From Actinostola sp. cb2023 (lineage: Eukaryota > Cnidaria > Anthozoa > Actiniaria > Actinostolidae), in contig JAUJYZ010000876.1 of the NCBI GenBank assembly GCA_033675265.1, positions 248,001 through 312,000 of the forward strand: a stretch of DNA of 64,000 bases. The letters run 5' to 3'. The first letter of the stretch is position 1. Each line of letters opens with the position of its first letter. Under the pieces are notes generated by a model. That model was not told the origin of the DNA. It did not search any database and was given only the letters and a program-made list of their open reading frames with translations. The position numbers were made by a program, and so were the translations under genes. Positions 41,729-53,200 of this stretch are shown here, one piece after another.

Positions 41729-43144
41729 CTAGAATCTTCGACTTTGTTTTCATGATCGTTATCAATTGCTTGGTCTCAATCAGCTGTTAAAACTCCTTGA
41801 ATCTCATTATTTGCTTCAAATGACGGGCAAGCACTGCCCTCCATGTGCTATCAAGCAGAGAGTAGTCTATTGAAAATGTGCAATTCAGCTGATGAAAATT
41901 CCTCACGAGACCGGAAGTGACGTCTAATGAAATCAAGCAATATCTTTAGTTAACCTTATCCACTGTCCTTCATTTTCCATGATCTTCGTGTGTTGTTTAC
42001 GACATAATGTACAAATTTCTGAAATGAAGTCCCAGGGGGGTACTCAGGGATATCAGTACCCCCCCTGGGAATGAAGTGCGAGGGAAATAAAGATTTAGCT
42101 ACACTTTATAAAGATAAGCGCGTTGTTTAGGAACGCCCTTCCTACTCCAGGCCAATCAGCGCCATTCTATAAACCAGGGCCGTACGCAGCACAGGGGCAG
42201 GGGGGCAACTGGCCCCCTAGCAAGACGGAAAAGATGCCAAAAAGTACTGAGAACTGTACTATTTTGGGGGGGGGGGGGGGGGTTAAAAACTGCCCCCCCC
42301 CCCTGAATGGGTTATGTACGGCCCTATACACGGTATAAATAAATATAAACTAACAAGAAATTGGCGTATTTATTCAATACAAAAAGTGGCTGACGCACGC
42401 ATTAACCAGCTGTATATAAAATGAAAATAGTGCTCGTTTAATAATATCACTTACGAGATCCGATTGTCACAACTTTTCCATGTAACTTATGTATGTCTTT
42501 CGCAAGGTTCAGGGTGATGACGTGACTGCCCTTGACACTTATCGCCTTTCCAGAATGAGCTGGATATTGGCACGATCTCAAAGGACGAAAAAATCGACCC
42601 AGACTGTTGGACGAGTGGTTAGCGCGCTACGCGGCTTTCAGTGAACAGTGGTCACGTGGAAGGTCCCCTGGTACCTTAACTTGACCTGTTCATCTGGAAA
42701 GTTAAACAAACCTGCTATTGCTAATGGAAAGTCTTTCGCGTGATAGATGAACACTAGCAAGGTGACCACTCACGTCATCGTTGCATTCGTGTAGACTAAC
42801 CAAATCGCACTTTCCACGGTCCCGACTACAGTCACTGCCTACACGGCCTTTCAAAAAACATTCTACCTCGGCCATTACGACATATATGTATTCAAGTAAA
42901 GTTTGACTTCACGTTCGTATTTTGCACAGTACAGCCTGACTACACGCGGCAGATTAGATGAAACTTACATCGTCTAGACAATCCGCGAGCTCGACCGAAT
43001 TTCAAGCATAATTAGAGTTGAAAAAATATATAATTGAAAAATGTTCACAATATATTTTATGAGATAGATATATAATACATCATAATATTTAATGAAAAAC
43101 AAAGATTCAGGTCACAATGCCAGTAAGTAACGAACTGTACAATC
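41729..43144. other. Stretch with small palindromes and a MITE, no gene
   Basis: At 42030-42075 a G/C-rich palindrome (CCCAGGGGGGTACTC and GGTACCCCCCCTGGGA-like) resembles the ends of the elements at 56905 and 59455. 42175-42326 is a MITE. At about 42598 GGACGAGTGGTTAGCGCGC resembles a tRNA A box but no B box is evident. Confidence 0.5.
42175..42326. mobile_element. Small MITE with CAGGGCCGTAC ends
   Basis: CAGGGCCGTACGCAGC at the left pairs with TTATGTACGGCCCTA at the right. Opposed G and C homopolymers lie inside. A second copy is at 46277-46449. Confidence 0.75.
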
Positions 43145-43625
43145 CCTCATCCCTCCCCTTCCAACTCTTCGTCTCCTGGTCAGCGGTTAACGCAATAAAT
43201 CCACCAGTATGCCAGATCACCATTAACTCGATCAAGATTCGGTTAAAGCCTTGAATGCTTTTAACATACTTTTAGAACACCGTTTTATTGTAGCAACACT
43301 TGACTAGTTCGAGTCAGACAAATCTACGGGCAGTTGATTTGTTTCAGATAACGATACTGTTGACAATCATGCTAATTTGCATAATACACATTCCCTCGGA
43401 GGTCAGTATTTAATGTTTACCAGTCTTAACGAGCTTTATTAAAAGGAGTCATATCTAAGAGAGTTTCTATACTATTTTTACTCTGACTTATTCGAAACTC
43501 GATCGTTTTGGACAACATTAGTTGGAATAATATTTGCTCTGTGTGATACGGTGGATTGGACGTGATATGCAAATTTAGCTGAGATTGGGCTACAATTTTC
43601 ACTTGTCCGTTAAATGTTCCCAAAT

Positions 43626-44214
43626 AAACCTATACAAAATTATATTTTTATAATTCACTGGACGATAATGCATTAATTTTATTTATTTGGACACTGTCCG
43701 CAAAAATCGGCAGTCCGCAGTCCGCTGTCCGCAGTCCTCAAAATATATGTCCACAATCCGCAGTCCACACCTCGCGTTTTAACGACAACCCAGACGATGC
43801 CATTCGTGAAAATAAAGGCGGCGCAAATTTATATAGTCCAGTAGTTCGTTCAGTAATTACTATTTAACAATTAGACTACGAGTTCGAGTTTTCTATGAGT
43901 CAATAGTCAACGAGGCGGGTAGCGTCGAGTTGACTATTTGAACACATAGAAAACGAGAACGAGTAGTCTAATTGTTTTAGTAGAAGTAGAAACCAACTAG
44001 CATACTACCTTCGAATTTATACCAATATTTACTTGTTTTTCGGCTTTGTTTTTGTTCAAAACGCCGGCTTTTTCGCTACTCACCATCTATCACTCAATAG
44101 ATAGTAAGTACGTTAGCCAATCAGATTGCATGATTCGTGATAGTATGCTAGTTGGTTTCTACTAAAAAATCTTAGTTAGAAAGCTTAGATGTGACATTGT
44201 TTATTAATTATATA
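43626..44214. repeat. Nested palindromes around GTAGAAACCAACTAGCATACT
   Basis: An inner hairpin at about 43874-43975 pairs ACAATTAGACTACGAGTTCG with CGAGAACGAGTAGTCTAATT. An outer pair links AAACCAACTAGCATACTA (43991) with TAGTATGCTAGTTGGTTTCT (44142). A run of AGTCCGC words at 43708-43735 precedes it. Confidence 0.7.
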
Positions 44215-44495
44215 CAGTCATTTGCAAAAATTCTGGCCGCTACGAAATATCAATATATCGGGTGCATTATGGGTAATTAAATAATAGCAAATTCCCATTA
44301 AAGCCGGTTAACGCCAGCAAAGTTGGTAGAAATATTTAGTATAATGTTTATTTTAGTCATACGTTTGTTGTTTGTAAATGTTGCTTCATTTAATAAGTTA
44401 GAAAACTCAAAATAGTATTATTTAATTACCCATAATGCACCCGATATATTGATATATTGATATATCGTGGCGGCCAGAATTTTTGCAAATGACTG
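44215..44495. mobile_element. Tc1/mariner-type MITE (CAGTCATTTGCAAAAATTC ends)
   Basis: CAGTCATTTGCAAAAATTCT, then GGCCGC is mirrored at the right, flanked by TA. An inner pair includes GGGTGCATTATGGGTAATTA. The copy at 57403-57691 is about 90% alike but inverted. Confidence 0.85.
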
Positions 44496-44854
44496 TATGT
44501 AATTATGTATATGATGAATATGTCTCGTATACCAGGCTATACATTCATGATACCTACAATAAAAGACACAACTGTAGAGATTGCCAACACAAAATGTACA
44601 AACATATTTTGAAAAATACAAAAAGCATGCATATGATCCAATTGACAACCGCGACTCAAGTCTGTCCGCACCCCCTAACCCCGGTACAATGTTGTTTCGA
44701 CGGGCACTCATTTCAACGAAATTTGAATTCCTGATATTATGCTAATTCTTTTTAGATAGACGGCGGCTTATGAAGTTTTACACCCTTTAAATAAAGTTAT
44801 TATTTTAAATTGACGTAAAAGTCTTTACCAGGGATCCCCAGCTGGATAACAGCA

Positions 44855-45040
44855 TTGTTGCTGAATGGGATTCCCCGCTGCTTAAATAAAGTCTGTCAAT
44901 ATCTTATAAGCCAGAAGACGATGATTTTCCAAGTAAGGGGCTGGTTTCTAAATCGCGCTGGTCACTGTGTTTCAATGTCTGTGTTTTCCTGTAAGAAAAA
45001 TCCTTTGATTAGTTCCACATCGTACAATAAGCTTTATTAG
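44855..45040. other. Conserved outer block of the duplication
   Basis: This block and 62755-63003 are nearly identical in reverse orientation. Both keep a short frame (LLNGIPRCLNKVCQYLISQK and onwards). I find no start, splice or domain context; conservation follows from the duplication. Confidence 0.5.
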
Positions 45041-45202
45041 GTTCCCCGAAGTTCCCCTTCATACCTAATTTACAATGATTTGAATATAAATGTCGAAGAA
45101 CAAATTATGACTAATTACAATAAATGAAGGCTAACTAATAACGACCTTCTTCACCCTTTTCATTCATTTCTTCCTCACATCCTTCTTTACTCCCTTCATT
45201 CC

Positions 45203-45212
45203 TTTATTTATT
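45203..45212 (-). terminator. Candidate polyadenylation signals for copy A
   Basis: Two overlapping AATAAA hexamers on the minus strand lie about 32-36 nt after the stop, matching the position in copy B. Confidence 0.5.
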
Positions 45213-45243
45213 CAATATGCTGAACCCCAAATAAATGATGCAC

Positions 45244-45396
45244 CTACCCAGAGTTATACAAGTAGATCGATGGCACCATGATGACAAGACCTACAATGTT
45301 CAACCATACTGTTACGCTCACTTCAGGATGCCAGTGAAAAGACGGCTGTTCTTTGAAAAGTGTCCAAAAGAGAAATCCTGAGGGAGTTGAGATGGC
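45244..45396 (-). CDS. CRT-like copy A exon 5 (last)
   Basis: Acceptor GACCTCAG|GCCATC; the stop TAG is at 45246-45244. Encodes AISTPSGFLFWTLFKEQPSF through span 10 to YLYNSG. The final exon is identical in length to copy B. Confidence 0.88.
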   Translation of the reverse strand, partial: AISTPSGFLFWTLFKEQPSFHWHPEVSVTVWLNIVGLVIMVPSIYLYNSG

Positions 45397-45560
45397 CTGA
45401 GGTCCAAATAAAAATGACGATAAACATGTAAACGGCAAATCTATTCAACTTTTGAAGTCGGGAAAACAAATTAGAAATGATGTAATCTTTTCTACTTTAA
45501 TGTCACTCATCTACACTGTCACGGTTTAATTTCTTTAAACTGAGCATCTTTCATATTCTA

Positions 45561-46061
45561 AATAAGCCACTTCACACTTTCGTCCGCCATTTTGAATTGA
45601 GGCAAACGCGCGGGAATTTATAGAAATCTGCCGGATCACTTTGACTTGCCGTATCTCCGCTCGATTTTGTTGGATTTTCAAAATTTAAACTTCGATAATC
45701 AGCAGGCATGCATGCCAGTTGTTGGACTGAAAATAAGACCAATGTACATGTTTTAACTACCTTTTACGAGTCAATCTTCTTTTCACCAATGTATCTTAAA
45801 ATTTCGAGCTAATTTGCATATTCACGTGCCGAACGTTTTATTTTGAAAACAAAAATCTTTTTTTCTCAATATGTAGCCTTCCAATACCCATCATATTATA
45901 GATCATAAATAACAAAGAAACCGTCTTTTCTAAAATGTTAAGTTTTTGAAAATCCAACAAAATCGAGCGAAGTTATGGCAAGTCAAAGTGATCGAGATTT
46001 CTATAAATTTCCGCTCGTTTGCCCCAATTCAAAATGGCGGACAAAGCGTGAAGTGGCTTAT
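45561..46061. mobile_element. 500-bp element with about 110-bp TIRs in copy A intron 4
   Basis: AATAAGCCACTTCACACTTT and TTCAAAATGGCGGACAAAGC-type words frame it in inverted orientation, with GATTTTGTTGGATTTTCAAA inside. Copy B lacks it at the matching place, so it entered after the duplication or was lost there. Confidence 0.8.
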
Positions 46062-46276
46062 TGCTGTCAAACAGTTTAAACAAACTCTTTGACATGCATG
46101 TGCAATACGTTGATCAAGACACTTTGACAGTGCAGACCGACCCTAAAGGAGACACGATCAAGTCAGTGGGGCCAGGAAAGGGCATAACAAGCCCTAAAGG
46201 TATACTATGTGAGGAAATCGTTAGCTACACATTTTATCCAGCTGATTATTATTAGAATCGTTTCCGTATGTATGGG

Positions 46277-46449
46277 CAGGGCCGTACATAACCCAAAATT
46301 CAAGGGGGGGGGGGGGGGGGGGGCAGTACGTATTTTTAAATAAATAAAAATAGATCAGTTCTCAGTACTTTTTGGTATCTTTTTCGCCTTGCAAGGGGGG
46401 AAACTGCCTCATCCCCCCCCCCCCCCCCCCTGTGCTGTGTACGGCCCTG
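46277..46449. mobile_element. Second CAGGGCCGTAC MITE
   Basis: CAGGGCCGTACATAACCC pairs with GTGTACGGCCCTG. It contains opposed 20-nt-class G and C runs, like 42175-42326. Confidence 0.75.
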
Positions 46450-46654
46450 GTGGGAAGTAGTTACGGCTAAGCAATGATTTTGCGCGCTGTGATTGGTTGA
46501 ATAGATGTCTTCGATTCCGTACCGTGATCGTAACTCTGTACAGTAGGTTTCCCACTCAGACGAAAACGACTCGATATTTCGTCAGGACGGTGTTCGTTCA
46601 AACCCAATGTCCCCCTGGGATCTGACCAAGGGTCATGTGACTGGAATAACTTAC

Positions 46655-46814
46655 CGATACTATGGCTACATATGTTGCTCCTTCAGAGTATCGTAGAAGA
46701 CATGCACTTCCGACAAAATAACCAATGAAACTTAATATATAGAGAGTACCGTAGAGTGCAGGGTAAAAGGAGCAGCCAGCGTACCCGAAGAAACATCTCA
46801 GGCCAAAGTAAAAG
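46655..46814 (-). CDS. CRT-like copy A exon 4
   Basis: Acceptor TTTCTAG|CTTTTAC, donor GTATCG|GTAAGT. Encodes FYFGLRCFFGYAGCSFYPAL and LLRYSEGATYVAIVS. Span 8 looks more typical of the family than in copy B. Confidence 0.85.
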
Positions 46815-47074
46815 CTAGAAAGGAATTATAAGGTGTTGGGTTATTACAGAGCTACTATATTGAAGAAATAGAGCACACGGCATACGCATCCTTTGGCCAA
46901 TCAGAGCGGGCGTTATATCATAGTTCTTTTTATGTGTAATTGTGTAATTCAGTCTGCATCGATCTACCCTGGGTTCAAGAGGTTCGCTTATATAGCCGAA
47001 CGCAGTTTGACAATCCAGGATAGCACGCATGCGCACCAAACTAGTGACGATAAAACAATCACGTTTAACCTTCT

Positions 47075-48271
47075 CACTCTCTCACTATCCATACATCTAC
47101 TCAAGAACCAAGTAGCATACTGTGTGCGATTCACTCTCTCACTATCCATACATCTACTCAACAACCAAGTAGCATACTGTGTGCGATTCACTCTCTCACT
47201 ATCCATACATCTACTCAAGAACCAAGTAGCATACTGTGTGCGATTCACTCTCTCACTATCCATACATCTACTCAAGAACCAAGTAGCATACTGTGTGCGA
47301 TTCACTCTCTCACTATCCATACATCTACTCAACAACCAAGTAGCATACTGTGTGCGATTCACTCTCTCACTATCCATACATCTACTCAACAACCAAGTAG
47401 CATACTGTGTGCGATTCACTCTCTCACTATCCATACATCTACTCAACAACCAAGTAGCATACTGTGTGCGATTCACTCTCTCACTATCCATACATCTACT
47501 CAAGAACCAAGTAGCATACTGTGTGCGATTCACTCTCTCACTATCCATACATCTACTCAAGAACCAAGTAGCATACTGTGTGCGATTCACTCTCTCACTA
47601 TCCATACATCTACTCAACAACCAAGTAGCATACTGTGTGCGATTCACTCTCTCACTATCCATACATCTACTCAACAACCAAGTAGCATACTGTGTGCGAT
47701 TCACTCTCTCACTATCCATACATCTACTCAAGAACCAAGTAGCATACTGTGTGCGATTCACTCTCTCACTATCCATACATCTACTCAACAACCAAGTAGC
47801 ATACTGTGTGCGATTCACTCTCTCACTATCCATACATCTACTCAACAACCAAGTAGCATACTGCGTGCGATTCACTCTCTCACTATCCATACATCTACTC
47901 AAGAACCAAGTAGCATACTGTGTGCGATTCACTCTCTCACTATCCATACATCTACTCAAGAACCAAGTAGCATACTGTGTGCGATTCACTCTCTCACTAT
48001 CCATACATCTACTCAACAACCAAGTAGCATACTGTGTGCGATTCACTCTCTCACTATCCATACATCTACTCAAGAACCAAGTAGCGTACTGTGTGCGATT
48101 CACTCTCTCACTATCCATACATCTACTCAACAACCAAGTAGCATACTGTGTGCGATTCACTCTCTCACTATCCATACATCTACTCAAGAACCAAGTAGCA
48201 TACTGTGTGCGATTCACTCTCTCACTCTCCATACATCTACTCAACAACCAAGTAGCATACTGTGTGCGATC
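47075..48271. repeat. 57-bp minisatellite, about 21 copies, in copy A intron 3
   Basis: Units contain CACTATCCATACATCTACTC followed by AA(C/G)AACCAAGTAGC and TACTGTGTGCG. The only frequent variant is C or G at one site. With 57 bp the array is open on both strands (over 400 codons each) but is intronic, and copy B has no such array. Confidence 0.95.
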
Positions 48272-48379
48272 ATCCACAACAGTTCATCCCACTACTCTTT
48301 GATGCTGCACAGATACTATTTCTTTGTCGCAACTGTTCCAGTTGGGAATGACTAACCTTACGTCCTAATAATCTCTGAC

Positions 48380-48476
48380 CTACAACAACAACAACAACAA
48401 TAACAACAACATCATCAGCAACAACAACAGTAACAGCAACAACAACAACAACAATAAGAACAACAACAACAACAAT

Positions 48477-48509
<33 letters not shown>

Positions 48510-48665
48510 AATAACAACAATAATAACAACAACAATAACAACAACAGCAGCAGCAGCAACAACATCAGCAGCAGCAACAACAATAACAACAATAATAATA
48601 ATAACAACAACAATAATAACAACAACAATAATAACAACAATAACAACAACAACAACAACAATATA
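48380..48665. repeat. AAC/AAT/AGC trinucleotide array
   Basis: Nearly 290 bp of CAA and AAT units with CAG interruptions. It gives a poly-Leu frame on the minus strand that is an artefact. Confidence 0.9.
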
Positions 48666-49810
48666 ATATAATATATGAAGCTAATTACTTGGCGTGGACT
48701 GCCTGTGGCAGACGCCAAGTCTTAAAATGGGCTTTTTTCGGGGTTACTGGAAGATCCAGTCTATCCCGGTCGTAGGAGCAGCATGTCATTCGATTGGTCA
48801 AAAGTTGAAACCATGGCAACTATCACAGAATGACCTCTTCGCTCGGTTCGATCGTTCGTTCTCTCTGACTTTGGGGATCGAAAAGATTAAGAAAAAATTA
48901 CCTTCTTCTCCAAACGCTTACTATGATGTCAGTGAGCGATTTTGGACCGGGCTGTCCTGCGAACTCGAAGAGAATTCAAAGCAAACTATGAGTATGAGAT
49001 CAAATGAGCAAAATATAAACAAACTAGAAATATTAAAACCAAACCACTGATACAAATCACGAAACTATGACTAAAGACATGACTATCAACTCTTGTACTG
49101 TAAAGTATTACTCAGATGCTGATGAATACCAGACTCCTGATCTGAAGAACTTATAGAAGCTGAAGAAAACAACTCGTTAAGGTTTATGTACGGGCGGGCC
49201 GGTGTTCGACAAGAAAATGCAACAACAGTCGCCACACGTAAATTCCTCCAATGATTTCTCTCTGCTCTTGTAGAGCAGTATTTATATATATCAGTAGACG
49301 TAGGGACATCAGCAGCCAAGGTTAAAATCACCTTGTATTTCTTATGCAAACAAACGATTTATAGAATCGTGGATGTAATCTGGCAAGTATAAAGTTATCA
49401 ATAGTCTGAATAGAGTTTTACAGTTACTGAACTTCAACGAAGTCGAGATTAAAGATCAACTCTTAAACTTTAGTTCGTTAGTTCTTGGCTATAATTACAA
49501 TAGCTCCATGGTCGAATATCGTCAAAATAGAATAGAAAATCTACCACTTGATACTGCTTCGCGCAACGAGTGACCGTTTGTTAAGTCACGCTGCAATACC
49601 TATATTTAGTTCCGTTCTAACTATTTTCTGCACTATTTTCTGAATTAGTTCCATAAAATCTAAGGATGTTTTTCGATTGTATTTTTGATGTTTATACCCA
49701 TTCTGAGCTGGTATTGTCGACTGTGGAAAAGCTCTTGGCTACTGAGTTCCATGCAGCTGATCATCCCAACCGCGCCAAGTGAACGCTCACGGAGCGTCTA
49801 GTTTGCTTTA
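48666..49810. other. Intron segment, nothing recognised
   Basis: A 118-codon plus-strand frame (48694-49050) starts after a short inverted pair (CTTGGCGT and ACGCCAAG). I see no family, and copy B lacks the segment. The GCGCCAAGTG word near 49784 may pair with it as the far end of an inserted element. Confidence 0.4.
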
Positions 49811-50955
49811 AAGGGGCACTGTCACGACGCGCGCATGCGTCAATTTTAATGATATTCAGCGATTTTAATGATATGCAAAGGTCAACGAACTCGTCTGTTT
49901 ACGAAGAGAATCGCGCTAGTAAATTTCAATGTTGTGTTTTGAAAGTGTTTTACGATCAAGTTTTCGCAGAATGCTTCCAAGTTATTCAGGATATACAACC
50001 ATTACAGCGTGTGACCTAAATATTTCATGAAATAAGTACTTATTATAGCGACTTCTGGTGAAGGAACGGCGATAAATAGCAGACAATCCGAGGTGACAAC
50101 TCAGGTCTCATGATCAGATGTAGTTATTCACATTTCACATCGCTAAAAACCAAGTTCGTATTACTTCTTTGCTTCAAAAAAGACTAACGAAGATGTACAT
50201 GTCACTACTGTATAAGGTACTCGTGTTTTCTTAAATTGTAAGAGTACAAAAGAGTGCAAAAAGATCTGCACAATATAATTCCCGTGTGAAAAGTATGAAG
50301 GTCAATCTTAACTGAGTTCTCTTTGTCGTTGTCACTAGTTCTAAACCTCACGCAGAAATAAATACTCATACAATGTGACAGTTGTTTGCAATAGCTTCAG
50401 TTCATATGAACTCAAAGGAATACATTATGATGTATACAACTGAGTTCTTTTTAAGAACATAATAATTCGAGTGAATATAAGTCAATGAACGCGTTGTCAA
50501 ACATTGTTGTTGTCGTTCGGAATACTTTCCTACCTCCTTTGGTACTCCAGAGCTGTTAAAGAGAAGTATAGCGAACTCAGAATCTGTAGTATAACCGTAT
50601 TCTATCTTTCCAGTAAACCAAAACTTATAAACCTGTCGCCTGAACACATTCGTTGTCAACCACTACATCCCGGCGGCCGCCATGAGAAGCCATCGCCATC
50701 GCTCTCGCCGATTAAATAAAAAGCGTATAAAATTGGACTTCAAACCAAAAATAACTACCTACAACTACGAAACAACAATCAGTCTAAGTACTGAATAAGT
50801 ATAATCTTCTAGAGTGCAAGGATTACAATGATATCATTCGATATATTAACACACTGAATTTGAATTTTCCTCGGGTCTCTTGAAAGCGTTGGTCAATGAT
50901 TTCAAGCTTGAAGCCAAGATTCGCGCATGCGCGTGTCATGACAGTGCCCCTTTAA
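49811..50955. mobile_element. 1.14-kb TTAA-flanked element with about 30-bp TIRs
   Basis: TTAA then AGGGGCACTGTCACGAC, then GCGCATGCG is mirrored by CGCATGCGCGTGTCATGACA, then GTGCCCCT then TTAA. No transposase motif inside. It is absent from copy B. Confidence 0.8.
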
Positions 50956-51076
50956 ATACGACATCACAGGCTAAGCTAGCCTGACAATAACGCCAATCAG
51001 TCTTCTTCGTCTCTGCAAAGGATTCTGGTAAACCGTTTGACGTCATCGCGCAGCTATATTTAAAAAAAATACTCAC

Positions 51077-51273
51077 TTCACAAAAACCTTGTTTATGCTG
51101 TCAACGTTGCCAAAGAAGGGAAGTGCATCGACCCAAAATAATGCTAATATAAAGAGAAACTGAAAAAGCTCGGTTAAAAACAAGATGTAAAGCATATCCA
51201 CTTGCTTGGTGGATGAAGCGTGCTGATATTGGAGTAACTTCTCTTGTACTATGCTGTTGGTAGCTGCAACAGT
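51077..51273 (-). CDS. CRT-like copy A exon 3
   Basis: Acceptor TTTTTTGCAG|ACTGTT, donor GTGAA|GTGAGT. Encodes TVAATNSIVQEKLLQYQHAS and the span ILFLTELFQFLFILALFWVD. Confidence 0.85.
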
Positions 51274-51344
51274 CTGCAAAAAAAACAGTAATTTAAATCG
51301 TTGGACGGAGAGGACTTGCACTAAGAGGTTTTATAATATAAACA

Positions 51345-51965
51345 TTGGTAACATCCTAAGAACGCGTGATTTCATTGGATGCTAGGCGTTCATTTTGTAT
51401 GGTGAACGCCTAGCTACCAATCAAATTGCAAACATTTTATGGTGCACGGCTGCAGTGAGCTTACGTTCAAACTGAATAGCTCAGTAAAACAATCAATCTT
51501 TTAAAAAATCAAACGTTTCCTCGACTTTGTTGTTGAAAACATTGCGATACACCGAAACTATGGATTTTTGACCAAAAACGAACAAGAATGGTGAACAAAA
51601 TGTCAAGAAAGTTGAGGATTTTTTTTTGTGTTTTTGAATAAAATCTTAGTTGAAGTTAGCGCGCTGCACGCTGGAATGTCATTATCTAATTTACATAAAC
51701 TCATGTTGAATATTAATTAACTCGAACGTTTACAACAACATCAGAATGTTGCGGTATTTTCCAGTGAAATAATTTTCGACTTTTTATATTATAAAATAAA
51801 TAGAAGATGGCTTTCTATGTTCTATACATAAATGATGCACTTCTGAGCTATTGATCATGAAATACAGCTGAATGCACTCCCTATCGCTCGTGCATCCACT
51901 TGCTAGCATTTCAAGTGCTCAGGCGTGCATCATTTTTGTATAGAACATAGAAAGCCATCTTCTAT
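51345..51965. mobile_element. Short copy of the dispersed repeat at 15540-16995
   Basis: The reverse complement of the flanks of the 15.5-17.0 kb element without the TATC array. An internal hairpin pairs GATGCTAGGCGTTCA with GTGAACGCCTAGC, and another pairs AGAAGATGGCTTTCTATGTT at 51804 and 51945. Confidence 0.7.
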
Positions 51966-52374
51966 TTGTTAAATGTGACCACACCTCTTTTAAATCAAGC
52001 AGAAGTATTAAAATGAATTACAGAAATGAAGAGGAAATATACTCGATATTAGTAAATATTTCAGCTCACAATGTAAGGACCAGGAGAAATGACATTAAAA
52101 ATAAATATATCGAAAATTATATCAGGAATCATATGAGGAAATGTGTTGGATGTGACTCGTAAGTAAGTGACTCGCTACGTTTCTTTAGTGTTTAGTATAG
52201 TTATGATCTGTATTTCTGTATCCGCAGTATTCATGTATAGATCTAGCTGCTTAACGAATCCAAATAACTGTGATTTATTGGATTATGATATAATAATATT
52301 TGATTAGTATTTGAAGATTAAACTAAGATTGTATTATAATATTTCTTGTATATAGTTTAGTACACGTTATTCAT

Positions 52375-52660
52375 GTAGAGTGCAAATATTATATCCGTGA
52401 AACAAGCGCTAACATTTAGTACTAATTAACATTTTACAAGTAGACAACAATGATAAACTCGGCATTTGGTGCTATTTATTAGTACTATTTAGTTAGTTAA
52501 CGATTTCACGGATATAATATTTGCGCTCTAGTATTCTCTCTAAGTTAGTCATTAGTATTCCCTATATAGAGAATACTAATAAGGCTTTGAAACAAAAGAA
52601 AACAAAGCTTTATTAGTATTCTCTATATAGAGAATACTAATGAATCCATTGATAAAGCTC
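52375..52660. mobile_element. Fold-back MITE (52375-52531) followed by an AGTATTCTCTATATAGAG palindrome
   Basis: The first part has TAGAGTGCAAATATTATATC and TTTCACGGATATAATATTTG ends and is related to 17980-18182. The second part repeats ATTAGTATTC and its complement around CTATATAG at 52547-52642. Confidence 0.75.
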
Positions 52661-53005
52661 CTTTATGAGATATAGAGCGCACAAATGCTGGGCGCTGATT
52701 GGTCGAGTGAGTATGACTATATTCTAATCGATATTAGTAAATATTTCAGCTCACAATGTGAGAAATGACATTAAAAATAAATATATCGAAAATTATATCA
52801 GGAATCATATGAGGAAATGTGTTGGATGGCAAGCTCTTGACAAATTATTTTCCATAGAAATTCTTAGAAATCATTTTTTTTGTGTGTGTGTGGTTAGAAT
52901 AATTGGTACCTTTTGGGGTTATTTTCAAAATTTCCATCGAGCATCGATCCCCATCACCCCTGCGTTATCACCCCTGGGGTACATGCTAAATAGCTCTATA
53001 CTTAC

Positions 53006-53200
53006 AAATCCTAGCATAAAGCACAAAGGCCATAGAATACCAGCCAATCCTTTAGCTCCTCCTTGTTCTTTGTTCTTTCTATGTTTTGGGTCAATCTCAG
53101 GGATGATGGATGGCAGTAGGCACACAAGTAATGAAAGGACAGTTGCTAGAGCACAAATCAGTTTTCTTTTGGTAGGTGTGATTTTTTCAGAATACAGTAC
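53006..53200 (-). pseudogene. CRT-like copy A exon 2, frameshifted
   Basis: Acceptor TGTTTAG|GTACTG, donor GGATTT|GTAAGT. The downstream part encodes KRKLICALATVLSLLVCLLP and ILWPLCFMLGF in a frame that exon 1 cannot reach because of a 2-nt insertion near 53178. Confidence 0.8.

Larger units (their letters stand above)
34172..43625. mobile_element. 9.5-kb interval bounded by about 450-bp inverted repeats (candidate large DNA transposon)
   Basis: 34172-34782 and 43145-43625 are reverse complements. Shared words include TTGGGAACATTTAACGG at the outer ends, GTGTGATACGG on the inner side, TTTGTCTGACTCGAACTAGT, and AACCGCTGACCA with GAGACGAAGAGTTGGAAG at the inner ends. A 180-bp retroelement tail interrupts the left arm. 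The interval contains a broken C2H2/DDE-like gene, an OTU/2A element and several MITEs. It may be one old transposon with later insertions. Confidence 0.6.

Noticed and set aside
42590..42680. tRNA gene near GGACGAGTGGTTAGCGCGC
   Set aside because: An A-box-like word is present but I find no B box or cloverleaf; at most a tRNA-derived SINE trace.
44855..45040. Small gene LLNGIPRCLNKVCQ conserved in two places
   Set aside because: The similarity is explained by the inverted duplication; changes are not concentrated at third positions as far as I can judge by eye.
46893..48302. Reading frames of 469 and 429 codons across the 57-bp array
   Set aside because: Period divisible by three, no splice or domain context, and the array is inside an intron of the CRT-like copy A.
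48380..48718. Poly-leucine membrane protein
   Set aside because: A CAA/AAT microsatellite read on the minus strand.
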